Shown here piece after piece: positions 5,993-12,743 of a stretch of DNA of 12,743 bases (the first letter of the stretch is position 1; each line of letters starts with the position of its first letter). Origin of the DNA: Dehalococcoidia bacterium. GTDB taxonomy: Bacteria > Chloroflexota > Dehalococcoidia > Dehalococcoidales > G020351185. Position numbers and translations under genes: made by a program. The stretch is taken from positions 1 to 12,743 of the forward strand of contig DAOWJL010000038.1 in NCBI GenBank assembly GCA_030640385.1. The letters run 5' to 3'. A model generated the notes under the pieces. The model had not been told where the DNA came from. It saw only the letters and a list, made by a program, of their open reading frames with translations, and made no database searches.

Positions 5993-7357
5993 ATGGAACA
6001 AGCAATGTATTTCCTGGAACAGAAGGATATGCCAACTCACTGGTATAATATCCTACCCGACCTTCCCGAACCACTACCGCCGGTTCTGCATCCGGGCACC
6101 GGCAATCCGATAACACCGGATGACCTGGCGCCGCTCTTCCCGATGGGCTTAATTATGCAGGAGTTCAGCCCTGAGAGCAACATTGAAATCCCTGAAGAAG
6201 TGCAGTCAATCTACCACACATGGAGACCCACTGTCCTGCACCGGGCATTCCAACTGGAGAAGGCACTGGATACTCCGGCTAAGATCTTCTATAAATACGA
6301 AGGTACCAGCGCACCCGGTAGCCACAAGCCTAACACTGCAGTCGCCCAGGCATACTATAATAAAAAAGAGGGCATAAAGCGCATCGCCACCGAGACCGGC
6401 GCCGGCCAGTGGGGCAGTTCCATCGCTTTCGGTTGCATGCTTTTCGGCCTTGAATGCAAGGTTTATATGGTGAAGATAAGCTATCAACAAAAACCCTATC
6501 GCCGCTTGATGATGAATACCTGGGGCGCCACCTGTATCCCCAGCCCCAGCATGGATACCAAAGCCGGCCGCGATATGCTGGCTAAAGACCCGGATTGTCC
6601 CGGTAGTCTTGGGCTCGCCATCAGCGAAGCCGTCGAGGATGCCGCCGGCCGCGATGATACCCACTACTCACTGGGCAGTGTCCTCAACCACGTCCTGCTT
6701 CATCAGACCATTATTGGACAGGAAGCTATAAAGCAGATGGAGATGGCAGATGCCTATCCCGATATTATCATTGGTTGTGTCGGCGGTGGCTCTAATTTCG
6801 CCGGTATGTTCTTACCCTTTATCAAGGATAAGGTTGAAGGCAGAAAGCCAGGCTTGCGCATTATAAATGTTGAGCCTGAAAGCTGCCCCACCCTCACCAA
6901 GGGTTTATATGCCTACGACTTCGGCGATGTCGCCGGTATGACACCGCTGCTTAAGATGTTCACCCTGGGGCATGATTTCATGCCGCCACCGGTACATGCC
7001 GGCGGTCTGCGCTATCACGGCTTGTCGCCTATCATCTGCCACCTTCACAAATTGGGGTTAGTTGAAGCCAAAGCAGTACCTCAACTAGCCACTTTTGAAG
7101 CCGGTATTCAATTCGCCCGCACCGAGGGTATAATCAGCGCTCCTGAGACCAACCACGCCATCCGGGTAACCATTGACGAAGCCCTTAAATGCAAGGAAAC
7201 AGGAGAGGCAAAGACCATACTTCTGGCCCATAGCGGACATGGCCACTTTGACCTGGCTGCTTACGATGCCTACCTCTCGGGCAAACTTGAAGACTATGAG
7301 TATCCTGAGGAAAAGGTAAAAGAGGCATTAACTCACCTGCCAGAGGTACCGTCTTAA
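5993..7357 (+). CDS. trpB: Tryptophan synthase beta chain, TrpB2 type
   Basis: The 454-residue enzyme is a PLP fold-type II protein that condenses indole (or a related donor) with serine to give tryptophan in the cytoplasm. The length, the N-terminal extension (about residues 1-90), the motif GSHKPNTA with PLP-binding Lys112, ETGAGQWG (134-141), the phosphate-binding glycine loop GGGSN (264-268) and the C-terminal HSGHGHFDL mark the TrpB2 subgroup, which lacks the usual TrpA-contact region and often works without TrpA. An SD GGAGGAG lies six bases before the ATG. The gene is single: no trpA or other trp gene adjoins it, and a terminator follows at once. Control is by the tRNA-Trp T-box upstream, which supports a role in tryptophan supply or indole salvage. 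Codons fit the neighbouring genes. Confidence 0.95.
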   Translation: MEQAMYFLEQKDMPTHWYNILPDLPEPLPPVLHPGTGNPITPDDLAPLFPMGLIMQEFSPESNIEIPEEVQSIYHTWRPTVLHRAFQLEKALDTPAKIFYKYEGTSAPGSHKPNTAVAQAYYNKKEGIKRIATETGAGQWGSSIAFGCMLFGLECKVYMVKISYQQKPYRRLMMNTWGATCIPSPSMDTKAGRDMLAKDPDCPGSLGLAISEAVEDAAGRDDTHYSLGSVLNHVLLHQTIIGQEAIKQMEMADAYPDIIIGCVGGGSNFAGMFLPFIKDKVEGRKPGLRIINVEPESCPTLTKGLYAYDFGDVAGMTPLLKMFTLGHDFMPPPVHAGGLRYHGLSPIICHLHKLGLVEAKAVPQLATFEAGIQFARTEGIISAPETNHAIRVTIDEALKCKETGEAKTILLAHSGHGHFDLAAYDAYLSGKLEDYEYPEEKVKEALTHLPEVPS

Positions 7358-7380
7358 TAAAACTCCATAAAACATCTACA

Positions 7381-7416
7381 TAAGAGGCTGGGTATTACAA
7401 CCCAGCCTCTTATTAT
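7381..7416 (+). terminator. Intrinsic terminator after trpB2
   Basis: A perfect 13-bp stem, TAAGAGGCTGGGT (7381-7393) with ACCCAGCCTCTTA (7400-7412), encloses a 6-base loop and is followed by TTATTTAT. It lies 23 bases past the trpB2 stop and insulates the protease gene downstream. Confidence 0.9.
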
Positions 7417-7422
7417 TTATCA

Positions 7423-7450
7423 TTGTTATACTTTCCTTCTATATGATAAT
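7423..7450 (+). promoter_or_regulatory. Possible promoter for the HtrA-like gene
   Basis: TTGTTA (7423-7428) and GATAAT (7445-7450) have a 16-base spacing. The start would fall near 7457, only about six bases before the ATG at 7463, so the message would be almost leaderless. That agrees with the lack of any SD-like sequence before the ATG. The assignment rests on a moderate match in AT-rich sequence. Confidence 0.4.
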
Positions 7451-7462
7451 ATTGAACTGTAT

Positions 7463-8506
7463 ATGAAAACACTCAAGTCTAAACTCTTTTTGTTTTTGTT
7501 GATTAATATAGCGGCTCTGTCACTTGCAGGCATCACCGGTTGCGACATACTGCCTGCCACCAACGGTGAGACATCAGAAAGTCCAGCAGTTATTACTACC
7601 GGGGCACCTTCAAATCCGATACTGCCCAGTTTTATTGAAGTTGCGGAAAAAGCAAGGCTTTCCGTTGTCGTCATCGAAACCGATATAGGCGCCGGTTCGG
7701 GGTGGATTATAGACAGCGACGGCATCATCGTTACCAATTACCACGTTATAGAAAACGCCACAGATATACATGTAATCCTTAACGACGGAAGTGCCTTTAC
7801 CGCCAAATCGGTAAGCAGCGATCCCCCTACTGACATAGCCATCATTTATATTGATGCCCAGAACCTGCCGGCAGCCGATATAGGCGATTGTTTCGAATTA
7901 AAAGTCGGCCAGCCGGTGGCGGCTATAGGCAATGCTCTTGGCCAGGGCATCAGCCTGAAGGGTGGCTGGATAAGCAGGCTGGAAGTTGCATTAATGCTTG
8001 ACGACAAAACACTATATGGCCTCATTGAAACAGATGCCGCCATAAATGAAGGTAATAGCGGCGGCCCGCTGGTGAACATGGCTGGAGAAGTGGTTGGCAT
8101 TACCAGTATCAAGTTGGTTGACGTCGCGGTAGAAGGTGTCGGCTATGCTATAAGTATGGATACGGCATTACCCGTTATTAATGAGCTGATTGCAAACGGT
8201 TTCGTGGTTCGTCCTTATCTGGGTGTGGCAGGTATTACCGTAGACTATATTGTCATTGATGTTTACGATCTACAGATTGATAAAGGCTTTCTAATCACCA
8301 CTATAATTCCTGGCTTCCCGGCTGAAAAGGCAGGCCTTGGAGAAGAAGATGTCATTACCGCTATTGACGATATCGAGATAAATTCTTTTGAGGAGCTTGT
8401 TAAAACAATTCGTTTGCAAGAGGTCGGGCAGGAAATCAAGATAACCTACTGGCGCGGTAACACTCAGCATACTACCTATGCGACACTTGTTGAAAGGCCG
8501 GAGTAA
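7463..8506 (+). CDS. HtrA/DegP-like serine protease with PDZ domain, predicted lipoprotein
   Basis: The product has 347 residues. Residues 1-26 form a signal peptide ending in a lipobox (ITG-Cys27), so the mature protein should be lipid-anchored outside the membrane. A low-complexity Ser/Thr/Pro linker (30-55) leads to a chymotrypsin-fold protease domain (about 56-245) with catalytic triad His94 (NYHVIENA), Asp124 (PPTDIAI) and Ser199 (NEGNSGGPL). One PDZ domain follows (about 250-345; PYLGVAGITV, GFPAEKAGLGEEDVI). This is the DegP/HtrA plan of extracytoplasmic quality-control proteases that degrade misfolded proteins. The ATG is preceded by a terminator and a possible promoter but no SD, so it is probably transcribed alone. 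Its stop lies 5 bases from the ileS stop on the other strand, with no room for a hairpin between them. Confidence 0.93.
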   Translation: MKTLKSKLFLFLLINIAALSLAGITGCDILPATNGETSESPAVITTGAPSNPILPSFIEVAEKARLSVVVIETDIGAGSGWIIDSDGIIVTNYHVIENATDIHVILNDGSAFTAKSVSSDPPTDIAIIYIDAQNLPAADIGDCFELKVGQPVAAIGNALGQGISLKGGWISRLEVALMLDDKTLYGLIETDAAINEGNSGGPLVNMAGEVVGITSIKLVDVAVEGVGYAISMDTALPVINELIANGFVVRPYLGVAGITVDYIVIDVYDLQIDKGFLITTIIPGFPAEKAGLGEEDVITAIDDIEINSFEELVKTIRLQEVGQEIKITYWRGNTQHTTYATLVERPE

Positions 8507-8511
8507 AAAAC

Positions 8512-11500
8512 CTAATCCACCCTGGTTACAGCCAGCGTCACCTCATTGCCGGCAAGCTTATACTTCTCTGAAAACGTCCCCTCATCCGCTATTCCCTCAA
8601 TTAGCTCACGCGATAGCGTTTCCTGCCGGATATAGTCGCCGAAGTTATCCATTACCTGTTTTATATATGCTCCACCCTGATAATAGGTGGTAATGTAATC
8701 GGCAATATCAAAACCGGCTGATCGTCGCATTGTCTGCAGGCGGTGGACGATATCCCTTGCCAGCCCCTCGGCAGCCAATTCGGGAGTAATCTCGGTGACT
8801 ATTGCCACACCATAACCCGCCTCCAGGCTTACTTGATATCCCGCACTTTCTAACTCGCCTTCATTATCAACGGTTTTAAGTTCTTTTATGTTAAGTTCGT
8901 CTATTATCTGTGCCTTAATTCTCTCCAGGCTCTGGCGTTCACTCTTCGAAGTCAGGCTCACTACAGCCCTTGCCAGAGGTTGCCGCACTTTTATACCTGC
9001 TTTGCTCCTCGCCGCCCGACCCAGGCTTGATATTTTAATCGCCAGCCTGGTATCAGCCGACAGCCTCTTGTCTATCTTATCTTTATCCGCTATCGGGAAA
9101 TCCGCCAGGTGAACGCTATCCGGGGCTTCGGGGAAGGCGGAGCAGACAAGGTTGTGATACAGTTCTTCGGCCAGGAAAGGCGTGAAAGGTGCCAGCAGCT
9201 TGGATAGTGTTACCAAGCATCGGTAAAGTGTCGTATAGGCGGCAAGTTTATCGGAATCGTTCTCGCTCTTCCAGAAGCGGCGCCGGCTGCGTCTTACATA
9301 CCATTTGGAAAGGTCGCTGACAAAACTCTCTATCTTCCTACCGGCTTCTGTCGGATTGTAATTCTCGAGTGCGTTATTAACATCGGCTACCAGTTGATTC
9401 AGCTCGGACATAATCCAGCGGTCCAGCACCGATGGCTCAAGTTTACCCATTTCCGAAGCCGGATTGAATTTATCTATATTGGCATAGGTTACAAAGAAGG
9501 AATATACGTTCCACAGAGTTAGCAGGAACTGGCGTGCCACCTCGGAGATAAGCTGTTCCGAGAAACGGCGGGCATTACCCGGTGGGTTAGCTGTCAGGAA
9601 ATACCAGCGCAGGGCATCTGCCCCATACTTATCAAGCATCGGCCCCGGTTCTACCACGTTCCCTCTCGCCTTGCTCATCTTGTCGCCCCTGGCATCAAGT
9701 ATATGCCCCAGGCAGATAACATTTTCGTAGCTGGGACGGTCAAATAACAGGGTAGATATAGCATGCAGGCTATAAAACCAGCCGCGAGTCTGGTCAACGG
9801 CTTCACAGATATAGTCCGCCGGGAACCTGCCATCGCTGAGGAGTGTTTCGTTCTCAAATGGATAGTGCCACTGGGCTATGAACATTGCTCCCGAATCAAA
9901 CCAGCAGTCTATAACCTCGGTAATTCGCTTCATTTTCCCCTGGCACCCGGGGCAATCAAAGATCAATTCGTCAACATAAGGGCGGTGCAGGTCCAGGGGT
10001 TCCTTTAACCCGCCAAAGCCGGGCTTCTTCTTCAGTTCTTCCAGCCCGCCGATGCATTCATAGTTAGCACAGGATTCGCACTGCCATACCGGCAGCGGTG
10101 TTCCCCAGTATCTTTCTCTGGAAAAAGCCCAGTCCACGTTATTCTGCAGCCAGTCACCAAAGCGGCCATATTTAATATGCTGTGGGTACCAGTTTATCTC
10201 CTCATTGTTAGCAATAAGCCTGTCCTTTACCGCCGTCGTCTTTATATACCAGGTCTCTTTGGCATAGTAAAGTAGTGGCGAATCACACCGCCAGCAGAAG
10301 GGATAGGTATGGTGAATTTTCTCACTGCGGAATAGCAGGCCCCTTCTATCCAGGTCGGCGATGATGTCTTTATCCGCGTCCTTTACGAATTTGCCGGAAA
10401 AAGGATAGCTACCGATTATCTTACCCTGTAAATCAACCGGATTTACAAAATCTAAAAGGTCACTCATTCCGGCTTCATAATCAACCTCACCAAAGGCAGG
10501 GGCTATATGTACAATGCCGGCCCCTTCTTCCATAGATACGAAATCAGTAGCAATAACACGATAGGTCAAATCCTTACTGGGTTCCTGTACTGCAAGTTCC
10601 GACTGGCTTTGAAATCGCCGTCGCTCTACCCCATAATTATGAGGATTAAATAATGGTTCATAATACACTCCAGCCAGCTGGCTTCCCTTAATTTTTTCTA
10701 ATATCTTGTCATCAACCAATCCCACCCGCTCACGCAATTCATCAGCCATTATAATATATTCATCCCCTACTTCCACTACTGCATATTCATCATCGGGGGC
10801 TACTGCCAGAGCCGTATTACCCGGTAATGTCCACGGCGTGGTAGTCCACGCCAGGAAATAGACGGCTTTATCCGCCAGTTTATCGCTTATTTTAGTCAGA
10901 GAGAATGGCTCAACTCTAAACTTTATGTAAACAGACGGGTCTTCTGTATTATCTTTATAACCAAGGGCTACTTCATGGGAGCTGAGAGAAGTGCCGCAGC
11001 GCGGGCAATGAGGCGTTACCCTGTAACCTTTATATACCAGCCCCTTATCCCACATTTGTTTTATTGCCCACCAGCAGGATTCAATATAGCTGTTTTCCAT
11101 GGTGATATAGGGATGCTCCAGGTCAACCCAGAAAGCGATGCGCTCGGTCATAGTGTTCCACTCTTCCAGATAGCGGAAAACGCTTTCCCGGCAGCGGGCA
11201 TTGAACCTGTCAATTCCGTATTTCTCTATATCCGCCTTGCTGGAAAAGCCCAGTTCCTTCTCTACTTCCAGCTCTACCGGCAGTCCATGGGTATCCCAGC
11301 CGGCGATACGCGGGGCGTAGTACCCTTTCATTGCCTTGTAGCGCGGTATAACATCCTTAAATACACGAGACAGTACGTGGTGTATCCCCGGGCTGCCGTT
11401 AGCCGTCGGTGGTCCTTCATAAAGCACAAAACGAGTGGCGTTTTTACGCCCCTCTATACTTCTGGCAAAGATATTGTTCTGCCGCCAGTATTCAAGTATC

Positions 11501-11550
11501 GCCTCTTCCATCTGTGTGAAATTAACTCTGCTGGCTACCGGTTTAAACAA
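8512..11550 (-). CDS. ileS: Isoleucyl-tRNA synthetase, IleRS2 type, GIHH motif
   Basis: The 1,012-residue class I synthetase charges tRNA-Ile in the cytoplasm. Visible parts: the ATP-site signature, here GIHH (55-58, in ANGSPGIHHVL) instead of HIGH; the CP1 editing domain with TTTPWTLPGNTALAV; GWFYSLHAIS near the catalytic core; the second signature KMSKA (624-628, bases 9681-9667); an anticodon-binding domain from about 690; and a C-terminal domain of the eukaryote-like IleRS2 class. Several Cys pairs (CPRCG, CWRCD, CESC, CPGC) suggest bound zinc. Translation begins at TTG: GAGGT lies six bases upstream and the product then starts MFKPVASRVNFT; the ATG 13 bases upstream runs out of frame into TAA. 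Expression is controlled by the T-box leader. IleRS2 enzymes with GXHH are reported to be hyper-resistant to mupirocin. Stop TAG. Confidence 0.97.
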   Translation of the reverse strand: MFKPVASRVNFTQMEEAILEYWRQNNIFARSIEGRKNATRFVLYEGPPTANGSPGIHHVLSRVFKDVIPRYKAMKGYYAPRIAGWDTHGLPVELEVEKELGFSSKADIEKYGIDRFNARCRESVFRYLEEWNTMTERIAFWVDLEHPYITMENSYIESCWWAIKQMWDKGLVYKGYRVTPHCPRCGTSLSSHEVALGYKDNTEDPSVYIKFRVEPFSLTKISDKLADKAVYFLAWTTTPWTLPGNTALAVAPDDEYAVVEVGDEYIIMADELRERVGLVDDKILEKIKGSQLAGVYYEPLFNPHNYGVERRRFQSQSELAVQEPSKDLTYRVIATDFVSMEEGAGIVHIAPAFGEVDYEAGMSDLLDFVNPVDLQGKIIGSYPFSGKFVKDADKDIIADLDRRGLLFRSEKIHHTYPFCWRCDSPLLYYAKETWYIKTTAVKDRLIANNEEINWYPQHIKYGRFGDWLQNNVDWAFSRERYWGTPLPVWQCESCANYECIGGLEELKKKPGFGGLKEPLDLHRPYVDELIFDCPGCQGKMKRITEVIDCWFDSGAMFIAQWHYPFENETLLSDGRFPADYICEAVDQTRGWFYSLHAISTLLFDRPSYENVICLGHILDARGDKMSKARGNVVEPGPMLDKYGADALRWYFLTANPPGNARRFSEQLISEVARQFLLTLWNVYSFFVTYANIDKFNPASEMGKLEPSVLDRWIMSELNQLVADVNNALENYNPTEAGRKIESFVSDLSKWYVRRSRRRFWKSENDSDKLAAYTTLYRCLVTLSKLLAPFTPFLAEELYHNLVCSAFPEAPDSVHLADFPIADKDKIDKRLSADTRLAIKISSLGRAARSKAGIKVRQPLARAVVSLTSKSERQSLERIKAQIIDELNIKELKTVDNEGELESAGYQVSLEAGYGVAIVTEITPELAAEGLARDIVHRLQTMRRSAGFDIADYITTYYQGGAYIKQVMDNFGDYIRQETLSRELIEGIADEGTFSEKYKLAGNEVTLAVTRVD

Positions 11551-11563
11551 CTGAACACCTCAT

Positions 11564-11830
11564 AAAAAAATCTATCCCTCCCGCCAGCGACGGCACTCTA
11601 TTCTCCCCGCCGTACCACCCCGCTTCTCCTGATATTACCAGGAGCGCTCATCAAGGCACATTCATACCCCTGTCGTTATAACGGCTGACAATACCGACCA
11701 AGTCTACTATGTCTTTACGACCGTTCGGTTGGTAGCTCAGGAGTGATTTTCAGAAGAACCGACTGCCTGCTTCCACCGCACCAGACTCGCTTTTACCGGT
11801 TGCCCTTCCTACTCGCCTCCGTCACAGCTT
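11564..11830 (-). promoter_or_regulatory. T-box riboswitch, tRNA-Ile sensing, upstream of ileS
   Basis: On the minus strand the leader has the T-box-like core GGGGTGGTACGGC (11621-11609), whose TGGT complements the ACCA end of tRNA-Ile (A73). Stem I has GAGTA near 11810 opposite GAAAATCA (11751-11744), which contains the Ile codon ATC at 11747-11745; the outer helix is GGAG with CTCC. Stem III is CTCCTG (11644-11639) with CAGGAG (11631-11626). A short hairpin, CCGTC (11593-11589) with GGCGG (11585-11581), lies ten bases before a run of seven T (11570-11564) and is the likely terminator, although it is weaker and further from the T-tract than usual. The bulge reads TGGTACG rather than the canonical TGGNACC. 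A possible -10 TATTAT lies at 11851-11846 without a clear -35. This leader fills the 349-base gap between jag and ileS. Confidence 0.85.
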
Positions 11831-11899
11831 TTCCAAAAGGCTACCATAATACTTTATATAAATCAACGCTCTTCCCACATACCCTTCTGTCAGAGGCTT

Positions 11900-12448
11900 C
11901 TATCTCTCTTTGGGGATAATAACAACCTTACGTGCATCGCCGATACCGGTGCTCTCTGTAATTACGGCCGGATGGTCCGCCAGAGCCATATGGATAATTC
12001 GCCTCTCGTAGGCCGGCATAGGTTCCAGTTCAAATGACTTTTCGTTAGCTTCAACCTCTTCCGCTATACGATTAGCCATATTATTAAGCGACTTATATCG
12101 GTGCTGTTTGTAACCATTGACATCGATTACAATAAGGACTGAAGACTTCACCCTATGCGACACGATAAGCCTGATGATATACTGCAGTCAGGCAAGTGTC
12201 TGCCCCCTCCGCCCGATGAGTATTCCCAGATCATCACCCTTTACATCGAAAATGATGGGTGTTACCGCCCTCTCGCTTTCCTGAACAACAGCCTGTTCCT
12301 GGTAGACGACCTCGGCGTTTACCCCCATCCTGTAGAGCAGTTCCTCAAGTACATTATGGGTAATATCTATTATAGTATCAGTATCTACAATTTCAGGGGC
12401 TTGCTTCAGAACTTCATTTTCTTTTTCAGAACTATTATCTTCCATCAC
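11900..12448 (-). pseudogene. jag: KH-R3H RNA-binding protein Jag/KhpB, interrupted by in-frame TGA
   Basis: Read in one frame this gives 182 codons, with TGA as codon 87 (12190-12188). Before it come an acidic N-terminus and a type II KH domain with the GxxG loop (ILIGRRGQTLA); after it the frame continues LQYIIRLIV, the expected next KH helix, and then an R3H domain (about 120-180) with YERRIIHMAL, STGIGDARKVVI. No bases are gained or lost; changing only TGA restores a whole protein, most simply TCA (Ser). Jag/KhpB binds RNA and affects cell division and envelope synthesis; it usually lies between yidC and mnmE/trmE, but here ileS follows. Starts GTG 12448 or ATG 12445 are both possible. 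It may be a sequencing error, a recent mutation, or recoding. A restart at GTG 12163 could yield an R3H-only fragment. Confidence 0.85.
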
Positions 12449-12470
12449 TTCTAGCCTTTACAATCCTTAT
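12449..12470. other. Probable chimeric junction or prophage boundary
   Basis: Just upstream of the jag start codon the minus strand should carry the end of a yidC-like gene or a leader. Instead, from about 12453 the plus strand is coding for a phage-type protein, and base and codon use become AT-richer (TTA, TCT, GCT and AGA codons). The exact breakpoint cannot be placed, because the AAGG SD-like sequence before jag (12465-12462 on its strand) may belong to either side. Confidence 0.55.
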
Positions 12471-12743
12471 GTAGAGGGAGGGCAACAAGCTTTTGAGCAA
12501 TACCAAGATAGAGACTTTTCCTATGCTCCTGGGGAGTTTGAATATTCGCAGACAATAGGTGACTTTTTAGATCCTTCTATGCAGTTTCAAATGGAGCAAG
12601 CAATGCGACCTATAGAGTCAAGCGCTGCGGCTGGTGGTTCTCTTGGTTCTGGTGCTACCTTAAAAGCCTTACAGGATAGAGGGCAACAAGTGGCAAACAT
12701 GAACTACGGACAAGCCTTTGACCGAATGAATAGAGATAAAAGC
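12453..12743 (+). CDS. Phage virion/DNA-ejection-like protein fragment, both ends missing
   Basis: The frame starting AGC at 12453 reads SLYNPYVEGGQQAFEQYQ and continues without a stop to the edge, about 97 residues. The centre, QFQMEQAMRPIESSAAAGG followed by SLGSGATLKALQDRGQQVA and then NYGQAFDRM, has the layout of internal virion, tail-tip or DNA-ejection proteins of tailed phages: a Phe/Leu-Gln run, then Ser-Ala-Ala-Ala, Gly-Ser-Gly-Ala-Thr, Lys-Ala-Leu, a Gly-Gln pair and a Tyr-x-x-Ala-Phe/Tyr-x-Arg ending. That resemblance is from memory. There is no start codon or SD in the visible part, and upstream the frame only runs into antisense jag, so the real beginning is missing. Codon use is more AT-rich than in the rest of the window. 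It is not functionally linked to jag or ileS. Confidence 0.65.

Noticed and set aside
6206..6664. 152-codon minus-strand frame opposite trpB2
   Set aside because: Antisense to a well-conserved enzyme region; composition is that of a mirrored frame with no recognisable domain.
2360..7412. Terminators at 2360, 5924 and 7381 share GAGGCTGG-like stems, suggesting a mobile repeat
   Set aside because: Similarity is limited to 8-10 bases in GC-rich stems, with no flanking repeat; more probably a favoured terminator sequence in this genome.
11561..11563. ATG upstream of ileS as start codon
   Set aside because: Its frame reaches TAA after six codons; the TTG at 11550 has a properly spaced GAGGT and gives the expected N-terminus.
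12188..12190. Selenocysteine at the jag TGA
   Set aside because: No convincing SECIS-like hairpin follows directly, and Jag proteins have no redox site at this position.
12155..12454. 99-codon plus-strand frame opposite jag
   Set aside because: It lies wholly across the KH coding part of jag on the other strand, whose KH and R3H motifs are clear.
12480..12690. Direct repeat GGGCAACAAG at 12480-12489 and 12681-12690
   Set aside because: Both copies encode Gly-Gln-Gln in the same phage frame; likely coincidence of codon use rather than an attachment site.

Overview
The window looks like a chromosomal fragment of a free-living bacterium of roughly 50% GC, most probably from the Chloroflexota (Dehalococcoidia-like) and probably assembled from a metagenome. 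That placement is inference. It rests on the mix of a TrpB2-type tryptophan synthase beta chain, an archaeal-type geranylgeranyl-reductase-family flavoprotein, a GreA with an extra N-terminal domain, an IleRS of the eukaryote-like IleRS2 class, and two T-box leaders. There are no rRNA or tRNA genes, CRISPR arrays or insertion sequences.

Layout. (1) 1-2334 (+): the C-terminal half of a large alpha-2-macroglobulin/complement-like thioester protein, cut by the left edge. (2) A strong hairpin at 2360-2397 separates it from a convergent minus-strand cluster, transcribed right to left: FAD-dependent reductase (5562-4354), GreA-like factor (4364-3555), small membrane protein (3471-3130) and LuxR-type regulator (3105-2419). 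An internal promoter lies before the membrane protein gene. (3) 5563-5992 holds divergent promoters and a tRNA-Trp-sensing T-box attenuator that drives trpB2 (5993-7357, +), which ends at a perfect 13-bp terminator. (4) An HtrA-like lipoprotein protease (7463-8506, +) meets ileS (11550-8512, -) tail to tail with 5 bp between stop codons. (5) ileS has its own T-box leader (about 11830-11564) with an Ile specifier. (6) Upstream lies a jag/khpB gene (12448-11900, -) broken by one in-frame TGA. (7) From about 12449 to the right edge the sequence changes to AT-richer plus-strand coding DNA for a phage virion/DNA-ejection-type protein, which looks like a chimeric join or a prophage boundary.

How the genes relate. 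trpB2 and ileS are each set to respond to uncharged cognate tRNA. Specifier codons (TGG, ATC) and the acceptor-pairing bases in the T-box bulges (TGGC, TGGT) agree with tRNA-Trp and tRNA-Ile. The thioester protein and the HtrA lipoprotein are both predicted to work outside the membrane. The minus-strand cluster joins lipid-type redox chemistry, transcription elongation and a regulator whose receiver has lost its acidic pocket.

Most notable observations: a bacterial thioester protein that keeps both the GCGEQ thioester and the His that in complement C3 directs attack on hydroxyls; IleRS with GIHH in place of HIGH, the form linked to very high mupirocin resistance; the recombinase-like N-terminal domain on GreA; the in-frame TGA in jag in a window where none of nine genes stops with TGA; and the phage-like right end.
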